DNA of 35,028 bases from an uncultured Prochlorococcus sp. (GTDB lineage: Bacteria; Cyanobacteriota; Cyanobacteriia; PCC-6307; Cyanobiaceae). Positions 9,178 through 17,213 of the stretch are shown in pieces. The notes beneath the pieces are model-generated. The model made no database searches. It saw only the letters and a list, made by a program, of their open reading frames with translations, and had not been told where the DNA came from. Numbering within the stretch: position 1 is the stretch's first letter; every line of letters starts with the position of its first letter. Location of the stretch: assembly GCA_902564535.1 (NCBI GenBank), contig CACFBG010000012.1:1-35028 (forward strand), in the 5' to 3' direction. The position numbers were made by a program, and so were the translations under genes.

Positions 9178-9633
9178 ATGAACAAGACCTCTATTCCCTC
9201 AATTGATTCAATCGATCGCCAATGGTTCTTAGTCGATGCTGAGAACCAAACTCTTGGCAGATTAGCGACTGAAGTTGCTTCCATTCTTCGAGGCAAAAAC
9301 AAACCCAATTTCACTCCTCATTTAGACACTGGGGATTTTGTTGTTGTTGTAAATGCTGAGAAGATACAAGTTAGTGGAAACAAAGCTCATCAAAAGCTTT
9401 ACAAAAGGCATTCTGGTAGGCCTGGCGGAATGAAGGTAGAAAATTTCAATGCTCTTCAAGAGCGAATTCCTGAAAGAATTATTGAAAAAGCAATAAAAGG
9501 CATGCTGCCTCATAACGCTTTAGGCAGACAACTTTTTAGAAAGCTTAAGGTTTATAAGGGTGCTCAACATCCTCATGAAGCACAAAAGCCGTCCATTCTC
9601 AAACTCGACCCAGCCACTTCAGCAATCAAATGA
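9178..9633 (+). CDS. rplM: 50S ribosomal protein L13
   Basis: L13 is an early-assembly large-subunit protein. The 151-residue product has [20 protein letters not shown], the [12 protein letters not shown] strand, the HSGRPGGMK loop and the [17 protein letters not shown] signature. ATG at 9178 with CGGAGAG just upstream. The stop overlaps the rpsI start by four bases (ATGA, 9630-9633), so the two are translationally coupled, as usual for this pair. Confidence 0.97.
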   Translation: MNKTSIPSIDSIDRQWFLVDAENQTLGRLATEVASILRGKNKPNFTPHLDTGDFVVVVNAEKIQVSGNKAHQKLYKRHSGRPGGMKVENFNALQERIPERIIEKAIKGMLPHNALGRQLFRKLKVYKGAQHPHEAQKPSILKLDPATSAIK

Positions 9634-10040
9634 CCAGCGCATCCAATAACACAGTTGTTTACAGGGGAACTGGAAGACGTAAAACTTCTGTTGCTCGAGT
9701 TCGTCTAGTCCCTGGTTCAGGAAGTATTACCATTAATGGTCGGCCAGGAGATCACTATCTAAATTTCAATCCTGCTTACTTAGCAGCCGTCAAAGCTCCT
9801 CTTCAAACGCTTGGGCTAAATGATGCCTATGACATCTTAGTTAATGTTTATGGAGGTGGTCTTACAGGCCAAGCAGACGCTATCAAACAAGGTGCTGCTA
9901 GAGCACTTTGTGAACTATCAATGGATAATCGCAAGCCATTGAAAACAGAAGGACATTTAAGTAGAGATCCTAGGGCTAAGGAACGACGCAAATATGGGCT
10001 GAAAAAAGCTCGTAAAGCGGGCCAATATTCAAAAAGATAA
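9630..10040 (+). CDS. rpsI: 30S ribosomal protein S9
   Basis: S9 reaches the P-site tRNA with its C-terminal tail. The 136-residue product contains [40 protein letters not shown] and the terminal [18 protein letters not shown], with the expected basic tail ending KR. ATG overlaps the rplM stop. Full length. Confidence 0.97.
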   Translation: MTSASNNTVVYRGTGRRKTSVARVRLVPGSGSITINGRPGDHYLNFNPAYLAAVKAPLQTLGLNDAYDILVNVYGGGLTGQADAIKQGAARALCELSMDNRKPLKTEGHLSRDPRAKERRKYGLKKARKAGQYSKR

Positions 10041-10094
10041 CTATTTCATAGTATTCAAATTTAAGACTTACAAACTCCCACCCCCCCCAAAGCA

Positions 10095-10370
10095 ATGCCT
10101 AAAAAAGATATTCATCCAACTTGGTATCCAGAAGCAAAGGTGATTTGCAATGGAAAAGTTGTCATGACAACAGGATCAACTCAACCAGAGATCCACGTTG
10201 ACGTATGGAGTGGTAATCATCCTTTCTTTACAGGGACTCAAAAGATATTAGATACAGAGGGACGCGTAGATAGATTCATGAGAAAATATGGCATGAATAG
10301 TTCTACAGATGAATCAAATAAAAAAGATTCATCATCACAAAAAGATGATGGATCAAATTCTGAAAATTAA
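10095..10370 (+). CDS. rpmE: 50S ribosomal protein L31
   Basis: The 91-residue product begins MPKKDIHPTWYPEAKVICNG and contains WSGNHPFFTGTQKILDTEGRVDRF, the L31 signature. Only one Cys is seen (ICNG), so it is the zinc-free form. The last 20 or so residues are a Ser/Lys/Asp-rich tail. A run of eight C (10081-10088) sits shortly before the ATG and no clear ribosome binding site is visible. Confidence 0.95.
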   Translation: MPKKDIHPTWYPEAKVICNGKVVMTTGSTQPEIHVDVWSGNHPFFTGTQKILDTEGRVDRFMRKYGMNSSTDESNKKDSSSQKDDGSNSEN

Positions 10371-10422
10371 CTTTTAATCAAACATTACACATCAATTAGA
10401 TATTACAAGGAATTGATTGGGG

Positions 10423-11517
10423 ATGGACTCTTCAACCCTTAATGCAAGATTAGAAACTGCTGAAACAAGTTTCAGGAATCTAGAGTTACAACTAGCAGAT
10501 CCTGAAATAGCTTCTAACCCCAAAAAACTAGAAAGTATTGCTAGAGAACGTTCAAAATTAGAACCTCTAGTATTAGATTATCAAGCATTAAAAACAATCA
10601 ATCAAAAATGGTTAGAAGCCAAAGATTTCCTTAAGGAAAGCAAAGGTGATAAAGATATGGAATTACTAGCTCAAGAAGAATTGAAAGAATTAGATAATCA
10701 CAAGCAAAATTTAATTAAAAGATTAACAATTGCATTATTACCTCAAGATCCTAGAAATGAAAGAAGTGTCATGCTTGAAATTCGAGCAGGTGCAGGAGGC
10801 GATGAAGCTTGTTTATGGGCCGGGGACCTAGCACGAATGTATGAAAGGTATGGTCAAAAAGTAGGTTGGTCAGTTAATCCAATAAGTTCCACAGAAGCAG
10901 ATCTTGGAGGGTTTCGTGAATTAATAATTTCTGTAAAAGGAGATTCAGTTTTTAGTCAACTCAAATTCGAAGCTGGTGTACATCGAGTACAACGTGTCCC
11001 TGCAACAGAATCGCAAGGCAGAGTTCATACCTCCACTGCAACAGTTGCTGTCATGCCTGAAGCAGATCCAGTGGAAGTACAAATAGACGCAGTTGATATA
11101 GAAATTAGCACTGCTCGTTCTGGAGGCGCAGGAGGTCAAAACGTTAACAAAGTTGAAACAGCTGTCGATCTCTTACACAAACCAACTGGCATAAGAGTAT
11201 TTTGCACTCAAGAGAGGTCACAGTTACAGAATAAAGAAAGAGCATTAGAAATTCTTAGAGCCAAATTACTTGAAATTCAAACTGCTGAAGCCAATGCCAA
11301 AGAAAGATCTGCAAGACTTGCTCAAGTAGGGACAGGAGATAGAAGTGAAAAGATTAGAACCTATAACTACAAAGACAATAGAACAACTGATCATCGACTC
11401 GGATGTAATTTCTCACTGGAACCGATTCTCGCTGGCGAATTGGATAATATAATTGGCGCATGTATAGCAGAAGAGCAAAGACAACAAATAGAGAAACTAA
11501 GTGAAGAACAAGAATAA
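10423..11517 (+). CDS. prfA: Peptide chain release factor 1
   Basis: RF1 ends translation at UAA and UAG. The 364-residue product has the PAT tripeptide anticodon (residues 193-195), the GGQ catalytic motif (237-239, in [10 protein letters not shown]) and the [13 protein letters not shown] segment. I chose ATG 10423 (MDSSTL) over the TTG at 10417. PAT with GGQ marks RF1 rather than RF2. It ends the plus-strand block and converges with the HNH gene, 18 bases apart. Confidence 0.95.
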   Translation: MDSSTLNARLETAETSFRNLELQLADPEIASNPKKLESIARERSKLEPLVLDYQALKTINQKWLEAKDFLKESKGDKDMELLAQEELKELDNHKQNLIKRLTIALLPQDPRNERSVMLEIRAGAGGDEACLWAGDLARMYERYGQKVGWSVNPISSTEADLGGFRELIISVKGDSVFSQLKFEAGVHRVQRVPATESQGRVHTSTATVAVMPEADPVEVQIDAVDIEISTARSGGAGGQNVNKVETAVDLLHKPTGIRVFCTQERSQLQNKERALEILRAKLLEIQTAEANAKERSARLAQVGTGDRSEKIRTYNYKDNRTTDHRLGCNFSLEPILAGELDNIIGACIAEEQRQQIEKLSEEQE

Positions 11518-11535
11518 AATATATTCCTCAATTTA

Positions 11536-12036
11536 TTACCAACCAATTACATATTTCTTCCAATCATCATGTTTACCAGAATTAATATGCCGATTTGCTT
11601 CAAAACTTAAATTCCCTATAGGCCTTCTAGGGGGGGACCTAAGAGGCATCTTTGCTTCTAAAGGAGTTTGGTTCCCCTTCCTCAAATTGCAAGGAAAGCA
11701 TGCGGTAGTGACATTTTCCCAACAATCACCGCCCCCTCTGCTCCTTGGTATCACATGATCTATGGAAAGTTTTTCTCCCCTATACCCGCAATATTGGCAG
11801 GAATTTTGATCCCTATGCAAAATATTCTTTCGCGTTAGTGGTAATTCTCTGAAAGGGACACGAACAAAGTGTCTTAAACGAATAACAGTTGGCAGCATTG
11901 TGTCAGGTCTTACCATGCGACTGGAATCTTCTTCCAGTCTTTCGGCCTTACCTTTAAGCATCAAAACAGTAGCTCTTCGCCAGGTAGTGATGTTTAAAGG
12001 TTCATAAGACGCATTTAAAACAAGAACCTGACTCAT
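11536..12036 (-). CDS. HNH endonuclease family protein
   Basis: A 166-residue HNH nuclease-like protein. It has a zinc-binding CxxC (Cys80, Cys83), the core DHVIPRSRGG (Asp93-His94), Asn108 and a second CxxC (Cys113, Cys116), the standard HNH set. The N-terminal half (VLVLNASYEPLNITTWRRA) is the extension of a widely conserved single-copy cyanobacterial family related to COG1403. No methylase or phage gene is nearby, so it is probably a housekeeping protein rather than a restriction or homing enzyme. It starts with ATG and is divergent from alr across a 130-base region. Confidence 0.85.
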   Translation of the reverse strand: MSQVLVLNASYEPLNITTWRRATVLMLKGKAERLEEDSSRMVRPDTMLPTVIRLRHFVRVPFRELPLTRKNILHRDQNSCQYCGYRGEKLSIDHVIPRSRGGGDCWENVTTACFPCNLRKGNQTPLEAKMPLRSPPRRPIGNLSFEANRHINSGKHDDWKKYVIGW

Positions 12037-12169
12037 GCAGGCACGTTAAATAAGCGTCATGCTATGCGCACAAACAATGTTTCCTCAGTATTTGCATAAC
12101 CTGACAAAAATGCAAATATATGTGTCTCATCAGTGAAATAGTAAAAATTGGAATGAGTCAAAATTCTTG
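12021..12169. repeat. Nested inverted repeats across the HNH/alr divergent region
   Basis: The outer pair is CAAGAACCTGACTCAT (12021-12036) and ATGAGTCAAAATTCTTG (12153-12169), matching in reverse complement at 6 and 8 bases with a short differing centre. The outer left arm is the first 16 bases of the HNH gene, and the right arm ends on the likely alr start codon. Inside is a perfect pair, TATTTGCAT (12089-12097) and ATGCAAATA (12110-12118), with centres 21 bp apart, two helical turns. The inner pair looks like a dimeric operator; this is an inference. Confidence 0.45.
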
Positions 12170-13300
12170 ATCAACCACAACCCTCGAAATAGAGCCTGGC
12201 TAGAAGTTAGTCCTCAAGCTATTTCCTCAAACACGCACTATATAAAGAAGCAACTAGACAAAAATTGCCAACTAATGGCAATTGTCAAAGCTGACGGATA
12301 TGGGCATGGAGCTATCACAGTTGCAAATGCTGCTATTCAAGGAGGCGCTAACGAGCTTGGTATTGCGACCTTAAAAGAAGGCATAGAACTAAGAGAATCA
12401 GGTATTAAATGCCCAATCCTAGTATTGGGAAACTTAATTGATGAAGATGAGCTAAAGGCATGTTTAAGTTGGGATTTGATGCCGACCATTAGCAGCTTAA
12501 GAGAAACTTTAATCTGTAAAGATCTTGCGGAAAAAGCAAAAAATAGTTTTGGTATTCAGTTAAAAATTGATACTGGGATGAGCCGACTTGGCTGTGAAAT
12601 TAAGACGGCTACTGAACTTATTACCTTAATAAATAGTGAAAAAAAATTAATATTAAAGGGAATATATAGTCATTTAGCCTTAGCTGATGATGAAGACAGT
12701 CTCACAAGTTCTAACTTTACATATCAACAGTTAGATATATTTAAAAATGCCATTAAGGAGTTTTCAGGTAGTAAAGTTTGTTGCCATTTAGCTAATTCTG
12801 CGGGGACACTCAAAGACCAAAGCCTTCATTTGGATATGGTTAGAGTCGGACTATCTATCTATGGTTACAACCCTTTTAAAAGAATCAAAGAAAATATAGA
12901 ATTGAAACCTGCTTTAGCAGTTAAAGCAAGAATAACTCTTATTAGGAATGTACCTAAGGGAGTAGGTATCAGTTATGGGCACAATTTCATAACTCAGCGC
13001 CCCAGTCGTCTAGCAGTGGTAGGTATTGGTTATGCCGATGGAATCAATCGATCACTATCAGGAAAAATATCTGTCCTTTGCAAAGGTCGATTAGTTCCTC
13101 AAGTAGGCGCAATAACAATGGACCAGATGATAATTGATATAACTGATTCGCCTGAAATCACATTAGGTAGTGTGGTTACTTTGCTTGGGAGAGAAGGCAA
13201 GTACGCCTTAACAGCAAAAAAATGGTGCGAATTGAGCGGATCAATCCCTTGGGAAATCCTATGTGCTTTCAAGAATCGTTTACCTCGTATTGTGATTTGA
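12167..13300 (+). CDS. alr: Alanine racemase
   Basis: Pyridoxal-phosphate enzyme making D-alanine for peptidoglycan. The PLP lysine lies in MAIVKADGYGHGA, and RLGCE, SYGHNF and VGIGYADGINR follow, all Alr signatures; 377 residues is normal. The only start that includes the conserved RAWLEVSPQAI region with an initiation codon is TTG at 12167, and no ribosome binding site is clear. An ATG at 12153 opens only a 5-codon frame (stop 12168-12170) that overlaps the TTG. One more A in the A4 run at 12160-12163 would join that ATG to alr. Confidence 0.93.
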   Translation: MINHNPRNRAWLEVSPQAISSNTHYIKKQLDKNCQLMAIVKADGYGHGAITVANAAIQGGANELGIATLKEGIELRESGIKCPILVLGNLIDEDELKACLSWDLMPTISSLRETLICKDLAEKAKNSFGIQLKIDTGMSRLGCEIKTATELITLINSEKKLILKGIYSHLALADDEDSLTSSNFTYQQLDIFKNAIKEFSGSKVCCHLANSAGTLKDQSLHLDMVRVGLSIYGYNPFKRIKENIELKPALAVKARITLIRNVPKGVGISYGHNFITQRPSRLAVVGIGYADGINRSLSGKISVLCKGRLVPQVGAITMDQMIIDITDSPEITLGSVVTLLGREGKYALTAKKWCELSGSIPWEILCAFKNRLPRIVI

Positions 13301-13321
13301 AATTTCTTGTTTTGAATGTAT

Positions 13322-13350
13322 TTGTCACGCCTGGCAATGGACTTGATAAT
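13322..13350 (+). promoter_or_regulatory. Promoter of tRNA-Ser
   Basis: TTGTCA (13322-13327) and GATAAT (13345-13350) are separated by 17 bases, the ideal spacing for a housekeeping sigma factor. The tRNA begins 15 bases after the -10, so the transcript start should lie a few bases before the mature 5' end. Confidence 0.7.
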
Positions 13351-13364
13351 GTAGAACGGCCCCT

Positions 13365-13453
13365 GGAGAGGTGGCTGAGTGGTTGAAAGCGGCTCCCTGC
13401 TAAGGAGTTACAGGAGGCAACTTCTGTCGAGGGTTCGAATCCCTCCCTCTCCG
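13365..13453 (+). tRNA. tRNA-Ser(GCU)
   Basis: An 89-base class II tRNA. The acceptor stem GGAGAGG (13365-13371) pairs with CCTCTCC, with discriminator G. The D arm has TGGCTGAGTGG; the anticodon stem CTCC/GGAG encloses CTGCTAA with anticodon GCT; there is a long variable arm; and the T arm contains GGGTTCGAATCCC. No CCA is encoded. The extra arm and discriminator G fit serine, reading AGC/AGU codons. The 3' end borders the AT-rich TPR-sulfotransferase region, and tRNA ends are common integration sites. Confidence 0.96.
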
Positions 13454-13764
13454 TTTTTAATTAGGTTCTGAGGAGTTCATACGAGTCCAAAAATCCTGAA
13501 ACTGACTGGTGTGACTAGATAGAGTCGGTCTAATGAAATCATCCGAGTTCATGCTAGTTCCGTCGTGTGTTGTTGGTAAATCCATTTTTGTTGTTGGTAG
13601 AGAGTTGAGTCGCTGCAAGCAGTTTCTTGGATGGGAACCTGGAGATTTTTACCCACACTTTTGGTGAGATTAGAGTAGATAGTTTGAAAGTGAGCTTCTT
13701 AGCAGATTGGATTTTTATCTTTATCTATTAGTGATTTCTTTACCAAAAAGGAATTAATTCAAAT
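13454..13764. other. Intergenic region between tRNA-Ser and the sulfotransferase gene
   Basis: A 311-base stretch without a recognised gene. A T5 run follows the tRNA directly. It holds a 44-codon open frame (13533-13667, listed separately) and an 11-base direct repeat TGTTGTTGGTA (13568-13578, 13589-13599). The first two thirds look richer in G and C than the following gene. No second copy of the tRNA 3' end is seen, so no attachment-site pair can be claimed. Confidence 0.5.
13533..13667 (+). CDS. Possible 44-residue ORF downstream of tRNA-Ser
   Basis: ATG 13533 opens 44 codons ending at TGA 13665-13667. The product begins MKSSEFMLVPSCVVGKS and ends FLGWEPGDFYPHFW. It contains an in-frame repeat (VVGKSIF then VVGREL) coded by the 11-base direct repeat. 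I do not recognise it. No clear ribosome binding site is visible. It may be a real small protein, a fragment of a lost gene at a tRNA-linked insertion point, or chance. Confidence 0.25.
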   Translation: MKSSEFMLVPSCVVGKSIFVVGRELSRCKQFLGWEPGDFYPHFW

Positions 13765-15804
13765 TTAAGAAATTATATTTTTATATTCTTCATTAGTTTT
13801 GAAGACATCAATTGCAGACTGCAACAAGTTTTTATAATTTCTCCATCCTCCAACAGAATTAGAATTAATGGGAAATCTAGCCTCAACATTGCTTGCTGTA
13901 TTAATAATGCGTGTATTCAAATGTGGAGATAGATAGCAATCATCCCAAACAAAGCCAACGAAATCAATCAATGATCGAATCTCTTTTTGAGGAAAAGCAA
14001 CCAGGTCATCATAATTGACCTGATATAGATTCAAAGGATACATAGATTTATAAGACTGCATTAAATATTTTTGGTTTAAATATAGCTCCGCTGAATCAGA
14101 TATAGATGAAGAAAAATTATTTCCTCTAGCAAAATTAGCTCGAAATAATGACAAGACATTATCCAGTGGATGTCTATAACAATGTATTATTTTTACATTT
14201 GGGAATACTCGAGCAATTAAACCTGCATATTGATAATTATAAAGAAATTTATCTGTAAAAATAATCTTCTCATTTGAGCACGTAGAAGTCTTTTCTATAT
14301 ATAATTGATATAGATATGAATAGTCCTTTTTATTTAACTTTATAAACTCTAATAGAGCCTCTTCAAAAAAGTTCGCCTCACCTAAAGGAAAAACATCTTT
14401 ATTCATACTGATTATTGATTCAATAAGTGTGCTTCCACTTCGAGGCATTCCTACTATAAATATAAATTGTTTTAAGGTAGGGAGAGTTTTGTTTTGTTTT
14501 GAATGATTATTTTTTGCTTCAATAAGCATTTTATTACCTGCTTTAATCAACTCTGAAGAATCAGAAGGGAACAAATCACTTTTAAGATGATTTGCTAATT
14601 TTAAATATTTCGAACTATTTTCATAATCTCTTAATTGATGCATAATATTAGCCCTAGCGAAATAAATATCTATCTTCTCTCTTTTTGTCAAATTAAGCAG
14701 AATTTTTCTAGAAAAAAGCTTTTCTTTGACTGATTCAAAATTATCATTGTATTTAAATGTAGAAAAAGTAAAAAATGCTTTAGCAAAATTCGGTGTTATA
14801 TTAATTGCTTTTAAAGTATATTTTTTTGCTTCATCTAACTTGCCGAAATCTTTTAAGATTGCTCCTAAATTCAAATATCCCATTGAGTAGTCTTTCTGAC
14901 ATTCAATTGATTTACGAGCATATCTCTCTGCCTCAAATAATTCTCCTAGATCCTTTAATATTGAAGATAGATTAGAATATGCTTCAGCGGAAGCTGTATC
15001 CAAATTAATAGCTTTTAAAGTATACTCCTTTGCACATTTTAACTTACCTTGTAAATGTAATACAGCACCAAGATTTAAATTTGCTTCAAACATTTTCGTA
15101 TTTCCTTTTAATACAATACGAAAATGTTTTTCAGCCTCTGATAATTTCTCTCTCTGAACAAGATAAGATCCTAAGATTATATGAGCCTCAAATAAATCTG
15201 GTTTCAAATCTATAGCAATTCGAATGGTTTCTTCTGCTTTCTCTAAATCTCCTAAAGCCTGATATGTTAAACCTAAATTAAAATATGTGTAATAAAAGTT
15301 GGGGCTTATTGTTAATGATTTATTTAAACAATATTTAGCTACTTCAAATCGTTCTAAGTAAAGATAGCAATTAGCGATATTAGACCAAGCTTTAGAGAAA
15401 GTAGGTTCTGCAATGATTGCTCTTTTTTGATATTTTAATGCATTTTTGATATTCCCTTCTAAAAGCTCTATAGAGCCTGCATTAGTTAGAGCTGGTGAAT
15501 AATATTGATCAATTGATATAGCTGATAAATAATATTCCTTTGCTAATTTCATATCCTCTTTCATTTGATATATATTACCTAAATATTTCAAAGTCTCTAA
15601 ATCTTGCGGATTTAAATCTAATGCTTTTCGAAAAGAATAAATAGCCCCTGGGAAATATTCCTTCTTAAAAAAACATTTGCCAATTAATTTATATGCCTCA
15701 AAGGAATCTTTTCCTGAGGCTAAAATCTGATCACAACAATCTATAGCTTCTTCCAAATTTCCATCTTGAAATAATGAATTGGCAATATCAATAGACTGCT
15801 CCAC
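13765..15804 (-). CDS. TPR-repeat protein with C-terminal sulfotransferase domain
   Basis: A 679-residue protein. Residues 1 to about 350 are a run of tetratricopeptide repeats, with units such as GNIYQMKEDMKLAKEYYLSA and LGLTYQALGDLEKAE about every 34 residues. Residues 445-679 are a PAPS-dependent sulfotransferase domain: VGMPRSGSTLIESI carries the 5'-phosphosulfate loop (454-459), and KIIHCYRHPLDNVLSLFR (RHP at 544-546) the 3'-phosphate site. The family moves sulfate from PAPS to hydroxyl or amino groups of sugars or proteins; the TPR part probably binds a partner or substrate. The substrate is unknown. The DNA is visibly more AT-rich than its neighbours, and it follows a tRNA gene, both suggesting acquisition. 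Confidence 0.88.
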   Translation of the reverse strand: MEQSIDIANSLFQDGNLEEAIDCCDQILASGKDSFEAYKLIGKCFFKKEYFPGAIYSFRKALDLNPQDLETLKYLGNIYQMKEDMKLAKEYYLSAISIDQYYSPALTNAGSIELLEGNIKNALKYQKRAIIAEPTFSKAWSNIANCYLYLERFEVAKYCLNKSLTISPNFYYTYFNLGLTYQALGDLEKAEETIRIAIDLKPDLFEAHIILGSYLVQREKLSEAEKHFRIVLKGNTKMFEANLNLGAVLHLQGKLKCAKEYTLKAINLDTASAEAYSNLSSILKDLGELFEAERYARKSIECQKDYSMGYLNLGAILKDFGKLDEAKKYTLKAINITPNFAKAFFTFSTFKYNDNFESVKEKLFSRKILLNLTKREKIDIYFARANIMHQLRDYENSSKYLKLANHLKSDLFPSDSSELIKAGNKMLIEAKNNHSKQNKTLPTLKQFIFIVGMPRSGSTLIESIISMNKDVFPLGEANFFEEALLEFIKLNKKDYSYLYQLYIEKTSTCSNEKIIFTDKFLYNYQYAGLIARVFPNVKIIHCYRHPLDNVLSLFRANFARGNNFSSSISDSAELYLNQKYLMQSYKSMYPLNLYQVNYDDLVAFPQKEIRSLIDFVGFVWDDCYLSPHLNTRIINTASNVEARFPINSNSVGGWRNYKNLLQSAIDVFKTNEEYKNIIS

Positions 15805-15986
15805 TTCAAGAAGCTAGCGATAAGAAACTCATTTTAACAGGTAATTTATCTTGAATAAAAAAATATTCTAAACTTAGGCACGACAAGTCCTTTTTTAGTT
15901 TTATTCCCATATCAAAAAATCATATAGTCTATTCAATTGAATAATTTCTCCTCAATTTAATACAGATTTTTCACTCACAGTACATA

Positions 15987-16163
15987 TTAATAATCATTAT
16001 CAGCCACACAAGCTCCTATGCATCTTATTCCATTATCTTTTGTCCTTAGACAATGCTTGCAAAGGATTTGCTGTGTTTCTTTCTCATATGCCAGATTTTT
16101 TTTATGATCCTTTTCTGGAGAGTCTTTTGAAAAATTTTCATTTTCTACTTGAGCATTTGTCAT
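15987..16163 (-). CDS. Small four-cysteine protein, conserved hypothetical
   Basis: A 58-residue protein from ATG at 16163 (a GTG at 16184 would add 7 residues). The first 30 residues are polar and charged. The C-terminal part, CKHCLRTKDNGIRCIGACVADNDY when read in two pieces, has Cys35, Cys38, Cys48 and Cys52, a likely zinc or iron-sulfur site. I believe similar short proteins occur in marine picocyanobacteria, but no function is known to me. It is divergent from the aldo/keto reductase, 43 bases apart. The patterned cysteines and conserved-looking tail argue that it is real. Confidence 0.65.
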   Translation of the reverse strand: MTNAQVENENFSKDSPEKDHKKNLAYEKETQQILCKHCLRTKDNGIRCIGACVADNDY

Positions 16164-16206
16164 TTGTTTTAAAAACAATCTCACAAAGTGGCTTTAACAA
16201 GACATC

Positions 16207-17196
16207 ATGTCTAATAGTTGCTCAAGATACTTGATAGGCATAGGATTCGGGACTTGGGCCTGGGGAAATCAATTACTTTGGGGGTACAAACCCAATCAAG
16301 ATGATGAGGTGCTTGAAGAAACCTTTCAGAAAGCAGTCCTTGGAGGTTTGTCACTTGTTGATACAGCTGACTCATATGGCATAGGTTTTTTGAATGGAAG
16401 AAGCGAAGAACTTTTAGGAAGATTCATAGATAACTTGCCCGCAGATCAAAGAGAAAAGATCATTATTGCAACTAAATTAGCTCCATATCCATGGCGATTA
16501 GGTCGAAAAGGGTTCCAAAAAGCTTTTTTTGCAAGTCAAAATAGGCTAAATGGTCATTTACATCGTATTCAACTTCATTGGAGCACTGCTAGATATGCTC
16601 CATGGCAAGAATGGTCCCTAATAGAGAATTTACGAGATTTAGTGAAAAAAGGATATATTAAGGAAATAGGCCTTTCAAATATGGGCCCTAAAAGGTTGAA
16701 AATAATATATAACAAATTAAATGAAGAAGGTATTAAACTAAAAAGTCTACAGATTCAATTCTCCTTATTAAGTCCTGAGCAAAATTCAACAAATCAAATT
16801 AATGTAATTGATTTATGCAAAGAACTCGAAATTGAATTAATAGCTTATAGTCCTCTTGCATTAGGTATTCTGACTATTCCTCCAGATTCATCAATAGTTC
16901 CTTCAACTATTTTGAGAAGAAGAATTTTTAAAAAAATTTTACCTGAAAGTCTTAATTTACGAAAAGAAATCCAACAAATAGCTAAAGATAATGGTGTTTC
17001 ACAAGCTCAAGTTGCACTGAATTGGTGTAGATCCTGGGGTGTAATGCCAATTCCAGGTTTAAGAAAACCTAGCCAAGCAGAAGATGCAATTAATGCATTG
17101 CAATGGTCACTAAGTGATAAAGAAAAGCAAGTATTAGATAAAGCTCGAAGAGAATGTCAAGTGAGAATGCCTAATAATCCATTTCAAAGCAACTAA
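16207..17196 (+). CDS. Aldo/keto reductase
   Basis: A 329-residue NADPH-dependent oxidoreductase of the aldo/keto reductase superfamily. The catalytic tetrad is visible: Asp52 and Tyr57 (VDTADSYG), Lys90 (IIIATKLAP) and His124 (RIQLHWS). IGLSNMGPKRL and the C-terminal MPIPGLRKPSQAEDAINAL cofactor region follow. The substrate cannot be told from sequence; cyanobacterial and plastid relatives reduce reactive aldehydes. Convergent with the next gene after 17 bases. Confidence 0.9.
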   Translation: MSNSCSRYLIGIGFGTWAWGNQLLWGYKPNQDDEVLEETFQKAVLGGLSLVDTADSYGIGFLNGRSEELLGRFIDNLPADQREKIIIATKLAPYPWRLGRKGFQKAFFASQNRLNGHLHRIQLHWSTARYAPWQEWSLIENLRDLVKKGYIKEIGLSNMGPKRLKIIYNKLNEEGIKLKSLQIQFSLLSPEQNSTNQINVIDLCKELEIELIAYSPLALGILTIPPDSSIVPSTILRRRIFKKILPESLNLRKEIQQIAKDNGVSQAQVALNWCRSWGVMPIPGLRKPSQAEDAINALQWSLSDKEKQVLDKARRECQVRMPNNPFQSN

Positions 17197-17213
17197 TAAT
17201 CAGAAAATATTAT

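Noticed and set aside
11536-12036. HNH gene as a homing endonuclease, intron or restriction enzyme
   Set aside because: There is no intron, intein, methylase or phage gene next to it, and the N-terminal extension fits the conserved stand-alone cyanobacterial family.
15930-15943. Palindrome TATTCAATTGAATA as a regulator site
   Set aside because: A 14-base AT-rich palindrome can arise by chance in such DNA, and no known cyanobacterial operator consensus is matched.
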